From: Bacteroidales bacterium
Lineage (GTDB): Bacteria; Bacteroidota; Bacteroidia; Bacteroidales; UBA3663
Length of the DNA stretch: 64,000 bases
Direction of reading: 5' to 3'
Assembly (NCBI GenBank): GCA_017449065.1
Contig: JAFSKF010000040.1
Location: 101,525-165,524, forward strand
Shown here: piece by piece, positions 25,167 to 33,551 of the stretch
How positions within the stretch are numbered: position 1 is the first letter of the stretch
Layout of the letters: every line of letters begins with the position of its first letter
The notes under the pieces: model-generated
Told to the model about the DNA's origin: nothing
The model's input: the letters and a program-made list of their open reading frames with translations, nothing else
Databases searched by the model: none
Translations under genes and position numbers: made by a program

Positions 25167-25778
25167 ATGCATATAGCAGTAGCAGGAAATATCGGTTGTG
25201 GTAAAACCACTCTTACCAGAATGTTGGCTAACCGTTATGGGTGGAAACCCAATTATGAACCCGTTGACAATAATCCTTATCTGGCAGATTATTATGCTGA
25301 TATGGCTCGTTGGTCGTTTAACTTGCAGATCTATTTCTTGAGCAAACGGTTTAAGGATATCGTTGAGATTTCGAAAAGTCCGGAAGTGATCATTCAGGAT
25401 CGCACTATTTTTGAGGATGCCCGTATCTTTGCTGCAAACCTGAATGAGATGGGACTGCTTACGGATCGCGATTTTCAGAATTATCGGGATTTGTTCGAAC
25501 TGATGATGAGCTTGGTCAAATTGCCTGATCTGATGATTTATATCCGTTCATCGGTGCCACATCTGATTGATCATATTTCCAAACGTGGACGTTCGTACGA
25601 ACAGGCCATCCGTATTGATTATCTGACAGGTCTTAACAGTCGTTACGAAGATTGGATCAGCACCTATAAAGGAAATCTGATTGTCATTGACGGAGATACA
25701 TGTAACTTTGAAGAGAATCCCGAGGATTTCCTGAAAGTGACAGATCAGATTGATGCCAAACTTTTTGGCTTGTTCTAA
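25167..25778 (+). CDS. Deoxynucleoside kinase, paralogue 2
   Basis: 203 aa, same family and layout as its neighbour: P-loop 'VAGNIGCGKTTLTRML' (Cys for Ser), 'IIQDRTIFEDARIF' (DRT instead of DRS) and lid 'SKRGRSYEQAIRIDYL'. Differences are concentrated in 'FEAVTFNPYLEDYYKD' versus 'YEPVDNNPYLADYYAD', close to the base pocket, so the two probably prefer different nucleosides. It converges on the PAQR gene with a 28-base gap. Confidence 0.9.
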   Translation: MHIAVAGNIGCGKTTLTRMLANRYGWKPNYEPVDNNPYLADYYADMARWSFNLQIYFLSKRFKDIVEISKSPEVIIQDRTIFEDARIFAANLNEMGLLTDRDFQNYRDLFELMMSLVKLPDLMIYIRSSVPHLIDHISKRGRSYEQAIRIDYLTGLNSRYEDWISTYKGNLIVIDGDTCNFEENPEDFLKVTDQIDAKLFGLF

Positions 25779-25806
25779 ATATTAGGATTAAAACTTCATA
25801 GGATGC

Positions 25807-26469
25807 TTAATCGGCTACCGGTGACAGCGTCATCGAGAAGACCGCAGCCCAATGACATATTGTGCCGACAATGACATGGATGTGCCAGATGCCGTGATAG
25901 TATGGATGTTCGGGTTCGCGGTCGTGTACAAAAAAATAAACGCCTGACGTGTAAGCAATGCCTTCGAGCATAATCCAACAGATGGCTCCGAAGTTGATAC
26001 ATTCGCGCACCGATGGGCTGAAAAATAAAATCGACCAACCTAATAGCAGATAAAGAATCAGGGAAGTTTTCGCTAATCGTTCGAAAAGGAAGATTTTTAG
26101 AAAAATACCAGTTAATGAAAGTCCCCAAATGATGCCAAAGGCTGTCCAGCCTATAGCAAATTGGTCTTCCTCAATAATGCCCATGCAGATGGGCGTATAG
26201 CTGGAGGCAATCAGCACATAAATGGAACAATGGTCCAGAATGCGCAGGGCGCGTTTGTTGGAAGCATCCGATTGGGTCCAATGATAAAAGCAAGAGGCCA
26301 AATACATCAGGGACATACCTACGGTGAAAAAGGTTGCACCGAATGCCATTTCCCAGTTTTTTGTGTAGCCGAGCCAAATAATTACCCAGGCAATGCAGGG
26401 GACAAGGGCAAGACCGACGGTATGGGTGATAGCACTGAAGTATTCTGATTTGGTTCTCTTGCTTTTCAT
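25807..26469 (-). CDS. PAQR/hemolysin III family membrane protein
   Basis: 220 aa with seven predicted membrane helices. The conserved polar residues of the family are present: 'ASCFYHWTQS', 'ILDHCSIYVLIASSYTP' and the C-terminal 'GIWHIHVIVGTICHWAA', which form a putative intramembrane metal site. Members include adiponectin receptors (ceramidase-like) and bacterial YqfA/HlyIII proteins; bacterial substrates are not settled. It sits 8 bases downstream of thrC on the same strand, so it may be read through from the threonine operon. Confidence 0.85.
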   Translation of the reverse strand: MKSKRTKSEYFSAITHTVGLALVPCIAWVIIWLGYTKNWEMAFGATFFTVGMSLMYLASCFYHWTQSDASNKRALRILDHCSIYVLIASSYTPICMGIIEEDQFAIGWTAFGIIWGLSLTGIFLKIFLFERLAKTSLILYLLLGWSILFFSPSVRECINFGAICWIMLEGIAYTSGVYFFVHDREPEHPYYHGIWHIHVIVGTICHWAAVFSMTLSPVAD

Positions 26470-26477
26470 TGAAGAAA

Positions 26478-27833
26478 CTATTTCAGATGGTCTTGCAGGA
26501 ATTTCTTGAAGTCAGAGAACTGTTCGGTCATTGGCAGACTTTGCTTGGTTCCGTTCATGAATTTCTGTAAGGTGACAGGGATGGCAACTTGCTGGCCGAT
26601 AATCGGTTCAACGGTATCCTTGAACTTAGCAGGGTGAGCTGTTTCCAGGAAAATGCCGGTTTCGCCCGATTGCAAGCCATCAACCAATGCCTGATAACCG
26701 CAAGCACCATGAGGATCACAAATATAGCCGTCATTCTTCAAAGCATCCTGCATGGCTTTCTTAATCTGATTGTCGTTGTATGTAGCTCCGCTGATTTCGG
26801 CCGTAATGGCCTGATGGGCTTCTTCCGGGGTAATCTTAATGGGCTTCTCCTGTCCACCGCCATAAAGGTTGACAATGCGTGCGAAGTTCGAAGGATCGCT
26901 GACATCCATAGCATTGGCCAGAGTGGCTCGTGTGGCGCGAGGACAGTAATGCCCGTTGCCCAGATATTGGAAGAAGATGTCGTTGGCGTTGTTTGAAGCG
27001 ATGAAACGTTTGACGGGTAATCCCATCTTAGCACCGAACAGACCTGCACAGATATTGCCGAAGTTGCCGGAAGGAACACAAACTACCATATTCTTGGCAG
27101 CTTCCGGATCCTGCTTCTTCAATTGAGCATAGGCATAGAAATAGTAGAACGCCTGCGGCAAGAAACGGGCTACATTGATGGAATTGGCAGAAGTGAGGAA
27201 GAACTTGTCGTTCAGTTCCTGATCCATGAACGCCTCTTTCACTAGACGCTGGCAGTCGTCGAAAACACCCTCTACTTCCAGTGCTGTAATGTTTTGTCCA
27301 AGGGTCGTGAACTGCTTTTCTTGAATCTCGCTGACTTTTCCCTTCGGATAGAGTACCGTGACATCGATGCCAGACACGCCTAAGAAGCCATTGGCAACGG
27401 CCTAACCGGTGTCGCCCGATGTGGCAACCAAAACATGTACATTACCCTTGGTGCTTGGGTGCTGCTTGACAAAGTATGACAGCAAACGGGCCATAAAACG
27501 AGCACCTACATCTTTGAATGCGCAAGTCGGACCGTGGTAAAGTTCCAACGAATAAATATGGTCGTTGACTTTCACCAAAGGAATATCGAATTGCAGGGTA
27601 TCATAGACAATCTGCTTCAAATCGTCGGACGGAATGTCGTCGCCAAAGAAAGCTTTTGCAACTTCGAACGCAATCTCTTGCAAGGTCAGGTCTTGGATAT
27701 GATCGAAGAACGACGGTGGAAGAGGATTGATTTTCTCTGGCATGTACAGACCTTTGTCCGGTGCCAAACCCTTAATGACGGCCTCGCTCAGGGATACTTC
27801 CGGGGCTTGGCGGTTTGTGCTGTAATACTTCAT
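26478..27833 (-). pseudogene. thrC: Threonine synthase interrupted by an in-frame amber codon
   Basis: The first 143 codons (to 27402) and the next 307 (to 26478) are in the same frame and together give a normal-length threonine synthase, which converts O-phosphohomoserine to threonine with PLP. The PLP Lys is in 'GPTCAFKDVGARF'. The stop is the TAG at complement 27402-27404, inside the phosphate-binding loop, 'ATSGDTG' then 'AVANGFLG'; homologues have Ser or Gly at that place, and TCG to TAG is a single change. No reinitiation ATG is close. It could be a true null mutation, a suppressed codon, or a sequence error; all other parts look under selection. Confidence 0.85.
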
Positions 27834-27872
27834 AATTATCGTTATGTCGTTAAATCTTTTATCATTTCAAAC

Positions 27873-29141
27873 TCATCCTAAGAACGTTCGGATGAACTGG
27901 TCTTTCTGCAACAGTCCTAAGGCTCCGTGGAAACAGGCTTCTTCGTCGAAGGTCTGTACGGAGTCGGTTGGGAGAGGTGTCGGATCGGAGGCTTTCGATG
28001 ACGGATGATTCTGCCAAATGGCAAACGGTACCGGAGTCATCGTGTGTGTGCGATATTTGATAGGAGTGGGGTGATCGGGCAGTACGGCCACGCGAACAGC
28101 TTCGTCCCATTTTTCCACTTCTTGCAGGATGGGACCGACACAGCGCTGGTCTAACATCTCCACACAACGCTTTTTCAGTTCCGGTTCCCCGTCGTGTCCT
28201 GCTTCGTCGGTAGCTTCCACATGCAAGAAGACGAAATCCTTTTCGCGTAATTCTTTGAGGGCAGCCTCGCACTTGCCTTCATAGTTAGTGTCCCATAAGC
28301 CGGTGGCTCCGGGCACTTCCACTTTCTTCAGGCCGCAATAGACACCGATGCCAAAAATCAGATCAACGGCAGAAATGACAGCACCGGTCTGAATCCGGTT
28401 GGGGAACAATTCCTGCAGGGTCTGCATCTGCGGACGATAGCCTAGGCTCCAAGACCAGATGGAATTGGCGGGATCCTTGCCCTCAGCGATTCGTTTCAGA
28501 TTGACCGGATGATTCTTCAGTTTTTCCTGACTCCAGAGAATCAGTTCTCTGAGCAATTGCGCAGTTTCTTCTCCTTCTGAAGTCTCTGCGACCGGCAATT
28601 CGGGTTGCCAAGGTTTCCCGATCCTATCGTGGGGCGGTGTGCAGTTTACTTGTTTCTTGCCGCCTTTGATCTTTAAGAGATGCCGGTAGCTCACGCCATC
28701 GAAGAAACGGATCCCATCGGTCGGAATCCGAGTGGAAGAATGGAAGTCTTTCAGTTCGTTGTTCAGATATTCGATCAGTACCGAAGCCTCTTCGTTCGAG
28801 ATATTGCCCGCCGAGTGATTCTTGATGTTCTCTCCGTCCAGACAGATAATGTTGCATCGCATGGCCACTTCGTTATCGTCGATGGGAACTTGCATGGATG
28901 CCGCTTCCAAAGACCCTCGCCCTTCAAAAACTTTTGCCACATCGTAGCCCAACAAGCCTAAATGAGCGATTTCGCTTCCGGGATGAAAACCTTCAGGAAC
29001 CGTAACCAGTCGTCCGTTGATTCCTTCTCGGGCAATGCGGTCTATATGGGGTTTGTCGGCTGCCTGTAAGGGGGTCTTGCCACCGAAGAGTTCGAGCGGT
29101 TCATCAGCAGCACCGTCGGCCAGAATAATGATGTATTTCAT
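27873..29141 (-). CDS. ApgM-type phosphoglycerate mutase-like enzyme, probable homoserine kinase
   Basis: 422 aa of the archaeal-type cofactor-independent phosphoglycerate mutase / alkaline phosphatase superfamily. Metal-site motifs: 'IIILADGAADEPLE', 'HPGSEIAHLGLLGYD' with the Ser nucleophile, 'HVEATDEAGHDGEP' and 'VLPDHPTPIKYRTHT'. Its place between thrA (22-nt gap) and thrC (39-nt gap), with no GHMP-type thrB in the window, suggests that it serves as the homoserine kinase of the pathway, as reported for such genes in Bacteroides. That role is inferred from family and context. Confidence 0.85.
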   Translation of the reverse strand: MKYIIILADGAADEPLELFGGKTPLQAADKPHIDRIAREGINGRLVTVPEGFHPGSEIAHLGLLGYDVAKVFEGRGSLEAASMQVPIDDNEVAMRCNIICLDGENIKNHSAGNISNEEASVLIEYLNNELKDFHSSTRIPTDGIRFFDGVSYRHLLKIKGGKKQVNCTPPHDRIGKPWQPELPVAETSEGEETAQLLRELILWSQEKLKNHPVNLKRIAEGKDPANSIWSWSLGYRPQMQTLQELFPNRIQTGAVISAVDLIFGIGVYCGLKKVEVPGATGLWDTNYEGKCEAALKELREKDFVFLHVEATDEAGHDGEPELKKRCVEMLDQRCVGPILQEVEKWDEAVRVAVLPDHPTPIKYRTHTMTPVPFAIWQNHPSSKASDPTPLPTDSVQTFDEEACFHGALGLLQKDQFIRTFLG

Positions 29142-29163
29142 AACAATCTGTGATCTTACCTAA

Positions 29164-31599
29164 TTAACGGATATTGACAATCGAAATGATGTCGGCGAAG
29201 ACTCCGGCTGCCGTAACTGCAGCACCGGCGCCGTACCCCTTGATTTCCATCGGTTGCTCTTTATAGCGGGCTGTGGTCAGCAAGATGACGTTGTTCGAAC
29301 CTTCCAACCGATAGAACGGGTGCTGGTCATCGACTTCGCGCAACTCCACACGTGCCTTGCCTTCCTCAAGCGTAGCGACAAAGCGGAAGCGGTGACGCTG
29401 AGCAGCCGCTTTCTTGCGCATTTCCTCGAAGTGTGCATCCAAGGCTGGAATCTTCTTCCAGAACTCATCCACAGAACCTTCGAAATATTCGTCGGGTATG
29501 AAAAGATGTTTCTCCACATCTTCTTTCGAGATCTTGTAGCCGGCTTCGCGTGAAAGAATCACAATCTTACGAATCACATCGCTGCCATTCAGGTCCATGC
29601 GAGGATCCGGTTCTGCAAATCCGGCATCGCGAGCCATCTTGATAGCCTGACTCATCGGAACATCTTCAGACAAGACGTTGAAGATATAGTTCAGGGTTCC
29701 ACTCACTACGGCTTCAATCTTCAGAATTTCATCACCGGAGTTGCAGAGGTTGTTGATAGTCGAAATCAGAGGAAGTCCGGCACCGACGTTGGTTTCAAAC
29801 AGGTATTTTGAACCGCGTTTGCGTGCAGTACGCTTCAATTGCCGGTAGTTCTCGTAGTCGCCGGAAGCGGCAACTTTGTTAGCACAGACGACGTTTACGT
29901 TGTGCTCAAGGAGGGTTTCGTAGATCGAAGCAATGTCGGTCGATGCGGTGCAATCGACGAAAACGGCATTGAAGATATTCATTTCGATGATCTTGTCGCG
30001 CAGAATCTCGGGTGAAGAAGGTTCTGAGCTAGCAGCCAGTTGCTCCTCCCAGTTCGATAAGTCGATACCTTCGCGCTTCAGCAAGCAGTGACGGCTGTTG
30101 GAAAGACCCACAACGGAGAGTTTCAGATTGCGGTGCTTGAGTAGATAATCTTGCTGCTTGCGAATCTGTTCCAAAAGATTTTTGCCTACCAGTCCTACGC
30201 CAGTCAGGAAGATGTTGAGCACGTTGTAGTCCCAAAGGAAGAAAGAGTCGTGAATAACATTGATTGCCTTGCGCAGGCTTTCCTTGGTGGTGACAAATGA
30301 GATGTTGGTTTCCGAAGCACCTTGTGCGCAAGCGATGACGTTGATGCCGTTTTGTCCGAGGATACGGAACAACTTGCCCGCAATACCGGGTGTCTGCTTC
30401 ATGCGTTCGCCTACGATGGCAATGGTTGCCAGATCGTGTTCTGCCGTAATGGTGTTGATCTCGCCCATTTCGAGCTCTTTGCTGAATTCGGCTCTCAGAA
30501 GGTCTGCTGTCCGCTCTGCATCCCCGTTCTTGACGCCAATGGTCGAAGAGTTTTCAGATGATGCCTGACTGACTAAGAAGCAGGAGATGCCGTTGTCGGC
30601 CAATGTTGAGAAAATGCGCTTGTTCACACCGATCACACCTACCATGCCCAGACCGGAAATGGTAACCAGCGCTGTATCGTTGATGGAAGAGATACCCTTG
30701 ATGACCTTGCCGCTCACGTGTGCCGGGTTCGAATGAATTAATGTACCGGGAGCCGACGGATTGAAGGTATTCTTGATGACAATCGGAATGTTCTTGTGAT
30801 AAACCGGGAAGATGGTGGGCGGGTAGATGACTTTGGCACCAAAGTTGCAAAGCTCCATGGCTTCGACAAACGAAAGCTCCGGAATGACGTAGGCTCCAGA
30901 AATCACGCGCGGATCGGCCGTCATGAATCCATCGACATCCGTCCAGATTTCCAGCTGCTCGGCGTTGAGGGCCGAGGCGACAATGGCTGCAGTGTAGTCT
31001 GAACCGCCACGTCCGAGGTTGGTAACTTCGCCCGTCTGGCTATCGCTCGAAATGAAACCACCCATGACGACGATACCTTTGGTGCCGCTCAGGCGTTCGA
31101 TGACATGGGGATTGGTCGCCTCAAAATCGCATACGTTCTTATCGAAGACACGTACCGTCTTGATGATTTCCCGGCTATCGACCCATTCCGCCTGACTGAT
31201 GACGGTAGCTACTATGCGGCTGGAGATGCGTTCGCCGTAGCTAACAACGGTGCAGAGGGTCTTGGCCGACAGTTCGCGGATGAGATAGATGCCTCGGTAG
31301 ATGTTGCTCAGCTCGTCGAGAATGCCTGTAATGAAAATTTTGACCGAAGTGAGGTCTTCTCCATCCAAGAGACCGCTCACTACATCGAAATGACGCTCCC
31401 GGATGAACTGGAATTCTTCCAAATAACTCTCATCGCCGGCAGCAGCTTTATTGGCCGTGGCAATAAGCCGGTCGGTGATACCGCCCAAAGCGGAAACAAC
31501 CACGATGACGGGTTCGTGCCTTGATTCGACAATCTGTTTGACATTCTTGATACTTGCAATGGAACCGACAGAGGTGCCACCAAACTTCAGTACGTGCAT
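29164..31599 (-). CDS. thrA: Bifunctional aspartokinase / homoserine dehydrogenase
   Basis: 811 aa, the expected length. Aspartokinase domain from 'HVLKFGGTSVGS' (2-13), with 'GRGGSDYTAAIVA' around residue 200. Two ACT regulatory domains cover about 300-450 ('VTISGLGMVGVIGV', 'IAIVGERMKQTPGI'). The NAD-binding homoserine dehydrogenase begins near 'FLTGVGLVGKNLLEQ' (about 460), with 'VVSGTLNYIFN' and 'GFAEPDPRMDLNGSDV' in the catalytic part. It catalyses the first and third steps from aspartate to threonine, probably under threonine feedback. First gene of thrA-apgM-thrC; the leader is too short for a classical thr attenuator. Confidence 0.95.
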   Translation of the reverse strand: MHVLKFGGTSVGSIASIKNVKQIVESRHEPVIVVVSALGGITDRLIATANKAAAGDESYLEEFQFIRERHFDVVSGLLDGEDLTSVKIFITGILDELSNIYRGIYLIRELSAKTLCTVVSYGERISSRIVATVISQAEWVDSREIIKTVRVFDKNVCDFEATNPHVIERLSGTKGIVVMGGFISSDSQTGEVTNLGRGGSDYTAAIVASALNAEQLEIWTDVDGFMTADPRVISGAYVIPELSFVEAMELCNFGAKVIYPPTIFPVYHKNIPIVIKNTFNPSAPGTLIHSNPAHVSGKVIKGISSINDTALVTISGLGMVGVIGVNKRIFSTLADNGISCFLVSQASSENSSTIGVKNGDAERTADLLRAEFSKELEMGEINTITAEHDLATIAIVGERMKQTPGIAGKLFRILGQNGINVIACAQGASETNISFVTTKESLRKAINVIHDSFFLWDYNVLNIFLTGVGLVGKNLLEQIRKQQDYLLKHRNLKLSVVGLSNSRHCLLKREGIDLSNWEEQLAASSEPSSPEILRDKIIEMNIFNAVFVDCTASTDIASIYETLLEHNVNVVCANKVAASGDYENYRQLKRTARKRGSKYLFETNVGAGLPLISTINNLCNSGDEILKIEAVVSGTLNYIFNVLSEDVPMSQAIKMARDAGFAEPDPRMDLNGSDVIRKIVILSREAGYKISKEDVEKHLFIPDEYFEGSVDEFWKKIPALDAHFEEMRKKAAAQRHRFRFVATLEEGKARVELREVDDQHPFYRLEGSNNVILLTTARYKEQPMEIKGYGAGAAVTAAGVFADIISIVNIR

Positions 31600-31636
31600 A
31601 ATTTATGTCTTTTGTTTTATTTCCTTATTTAGGGTG

Positions 31637-31644
31637 CAAATATA
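31637..31644 (-). promoter_or_regulatory. Minus-strand -7 box (TATATTTG) for the thr operon
   Basis: CAAATATA on the plus strand, 37 bases upstream of the thrA ATG. Confidence 0.75.
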
Positions 31645-31739
31645 AAGAAAAATTTTGGGATTTTAGATTTTTTGTCTTTGAATTTGGCAAAATTACATAT
31701 TTTTCGGTATAATTTGATGCATAGAATACATAAAATAGC

Positions 31740-31747
31740 TATATTTG
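31740..31747 (+). promoter_or_regulatory. -7 box (TATATTTG) for nrdG
   Basis: 25 bases before ATG 31773; TTTG at 31713-31716 is a plausible -33 element. Confidence 0.75.
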
Positions 31748-31772
31748 CAACACAAATATAAAGAAACCGCCT

Positions 31773-32279
31773 ATGAATATACAATTGATGAGGATCGTGG
31801 AAGATACTACTGTGGATGGGCCCGGTTGGCGCTCAAGCGTTTATTGTGCCGGCTGCCGCCATGCTTGTCCGGGCTGCCATAACCGGGAAACCTGGTCATT
31901 TACGGCTGGAGAAACAGTTCCGGTAGAGGATGTTTTGGAAAGGTTATCGCAGACAGAGGGAAATATTACTTTTTCGGGAGGAGACCCGATGTATCAGGCG
32001 GAGGCTTTTACAGAACTGGCTCGTCGCATTGTTACCGAGTTGCATCGTACGGTCTGGTGCTATACAGGTTTCCTTTATGAAGAAGTGTTGGCTGATCCGG
32101 TCATGAGTCGGATGCTTCCTTATCTGGAGGTGCTGGTCGATGGTCCTTTTGTTGAAGAGGAAAAAAGTCTGGATCTGATGTTCCGGGGAAGTCGGAATCA
32201 AAGGCTTGTGGATGTTCAGCAATCACTCGAAGCCGGACGGGTCGTTGAATACGAGTGGGATCCGTTCCCCAAGTTCTAA
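31773..32279 (+). CDS. nrdG: Anaerobic ribonucleotide reductase activating protein
   Basis: 168 aa radical-SAM enzyme that installs the glycyl radical on NrdD. The 4Fe-4S motif CxxxCxxC is 'CRHACPGC' within 'YCAGCRHACPGCHNRETW'; 'ITFSGGDPMYQ' is the SAM-binding GGDP segment. N-terminal 'VEDTTVDGPGWRSSVYCAG' is typical of NrdG. nrdD is not next to it. Its last 57 bases overlap the convergent pseudouridine synthase gene, so the final 18 codons are read on both strands. Confidence 0.92.
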   Translation: MNIQLMRIVEDTTVDGPGWRSSVYCAGCRHACPGCHNRETWSFTAGETVPVEDVLERLSQTEGNITFSGGDPMYQAEAFTELARRIVTELHRTVWCYTGFLYEEVLADPVMSRMLPYLEVLVDGPFVEEEKSLDLMFRGSRNQRLVDVQQSLEAGRVVEYEWDPFPKF

Positions 32280-33551
32280 GCGAATTTCGGTGGCGTGTAG
32301 GAGAAGCCGTTCGGAGGTGTCGGGATGCTCATTATAAAGCCGGTCGCCTACTATCGGACAATCTAATCCATAGGGAGAGGCAGCATGCAGACGCAGTTGA
32401 TGGGTGCGTCCGGTGAGAGGGAAGAATTCAATCAGAGTTCTTCCTTTTTCGCGCCTGATTACCCGGTAGCGGGTTTGAGCAGGTTTGCCGAATTGCCAGT
32501 CAACCACTTGCCGGGGGCGGTCATCCGGATTGGTGCAAAGGGGTAGGGAAATCATGCCGCAATCGCTTTTCACGATGCCGTCCAACCAGGCGACATAGCA
32601 TTTATGAATGGTGCGGTTTTCAAATCCCTGTTGCAGTAGTTTGTGTGTTTTTGCATTCTTGGCGGCCAGCAGGATGCCAGAGGTTGCTTGGTCTAATCGG
32701 TGTGCAAGGATAGGCCCTTTGATGTCTGGATATTGCTGATGCAGCCATGTCTCGACATTGGGCAGACCCGTATCTTTGGCGGGAGTGCTCAAAAGCCCTG
32801 CCGGCTTGCGAACAGCCATCAGGTTTTCGTCTTCGTACAAAACCTTCGCGGTCCCGACAGAAGGGGGTGTGTCTTCTTTCCCCTGTCTGTCTTGTCCTAT
32901 AAGGTAGGCAAGAATCGGGCTGCATTTCTCAATGCAACTTGGATAAAACTGCCCGTGAATCCGCAAAATGTTTTTGGGAGAGGCACCATACCAGAACTCG
33001 GCTAAAGCAACCGGTGTGAGGCGGTGCTCATTGGCATAGTTTAAAAGTCTGGGCGCTGCACATTCTCCGCTGCCGCCGGGAGGCAAACCGCGTTTGGCAT
33101 CTCCGAAAATCTGTACGATATTTTTATATTCGCCGGTCGGACTGAGAAAATTGAAGTGCGAAAATATTTTCAGTTGAAGGTCCTGCGATAGCTTTTTTCG
33201 CCGTTCCTTCAGTTGTGTGGCTTCCGGAGACGATAGGGTCTCATTGGCCAGTTGTCGGTTGATATGGCTTATCTCTTCGTCTTCCTGCAAATAGAAATCG
33301 TCCGGGTTGTTCAAGTCATACACCGGAGGAACGAAGTAATGGGAATCGTCATTGATGTTGACAATTCCACTGAAGGCACGTAGGATAAGTTCCCGGCCGG
33401 AGGCGTCTCTGCACAGCAGAACTCCCAGCATTTTGCCTTTCGAAAACTCTTTGTCCCAGTCTGGGCGTTGTGAGATATATAAACAGATATCATCCGCAGC
33501 CACCTTGAGCGATGGATGCGGATGATACAGATATGGGTTGTTAAATAACAT
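32223..33551 (-). CDS. RluA-family pseudouridine synthase with N-terminal extension
   Basis: 442 aa. The C-terminal ~220 residues are a RluA-type catalytic domain: 'LMAVRKPAGLLSTPAKD', the catalytic Asp in 'LAHRLDQATSGILL', 'KCYVAWLDG' and 'PLTGRTHQLRLHAASPYG'. The first ~200 residues contain a charged helical segment (about 105-135) and no S4 domain; this extension occurs in a Bacteroidetes/proteobacterial subgroup annotated as RluA-like. Target RNA (23S or tRNA) cannot be decided. It overlaps nrdG tail to tail and lies directly behind pnp with stop and start abutting (33551). Confidence 0.87.
   Translation of the reverse strand: MLFNNPYLYHPHPSLKVAADDICLYISQRPDWDKEFSKGKMLGVLLCRDASGRELILRAFSGIVNINDDSHYFVPPVYDLNNPDDFYLQEDEEISHINRQLANETLSSPEATQLKERRKKLSQDLQLKIFSHFNFLSPTGEYKNIVQIFGDAKRGLPPGGSGECAAPRLLNYANEHRLTPVALAEFWYGASPKNILRIHGQFYPSCIEKCSPILAYLIGQDRQGKEDTPPSVGTAKVLYEDENLMAVRKPAGLLSTPAKDTGLPNVETWLHQQYPDIKGPILAHRLDQATSGILLAAKNAKTHKLLQQGFENRTIHKCYVAWLDGIVKSDCGMISLPLCTNPDDRPRQVVDWQFGKPAQTRYRVIRREKGRTLIEFFPLTGRTHQLRLHAASPYGLDCPIVGDRLYNEHPDTSERLLLHATEIRLELGERIPLVFNDPSGFE

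Noticed and set aside
27402..27404. Pyrrolysine or other recoded amber in thrC
   Set aside because: No pyl genes or special downstream structure seen, and homologues have an ordinary small residue here; mutation or error is simpler.
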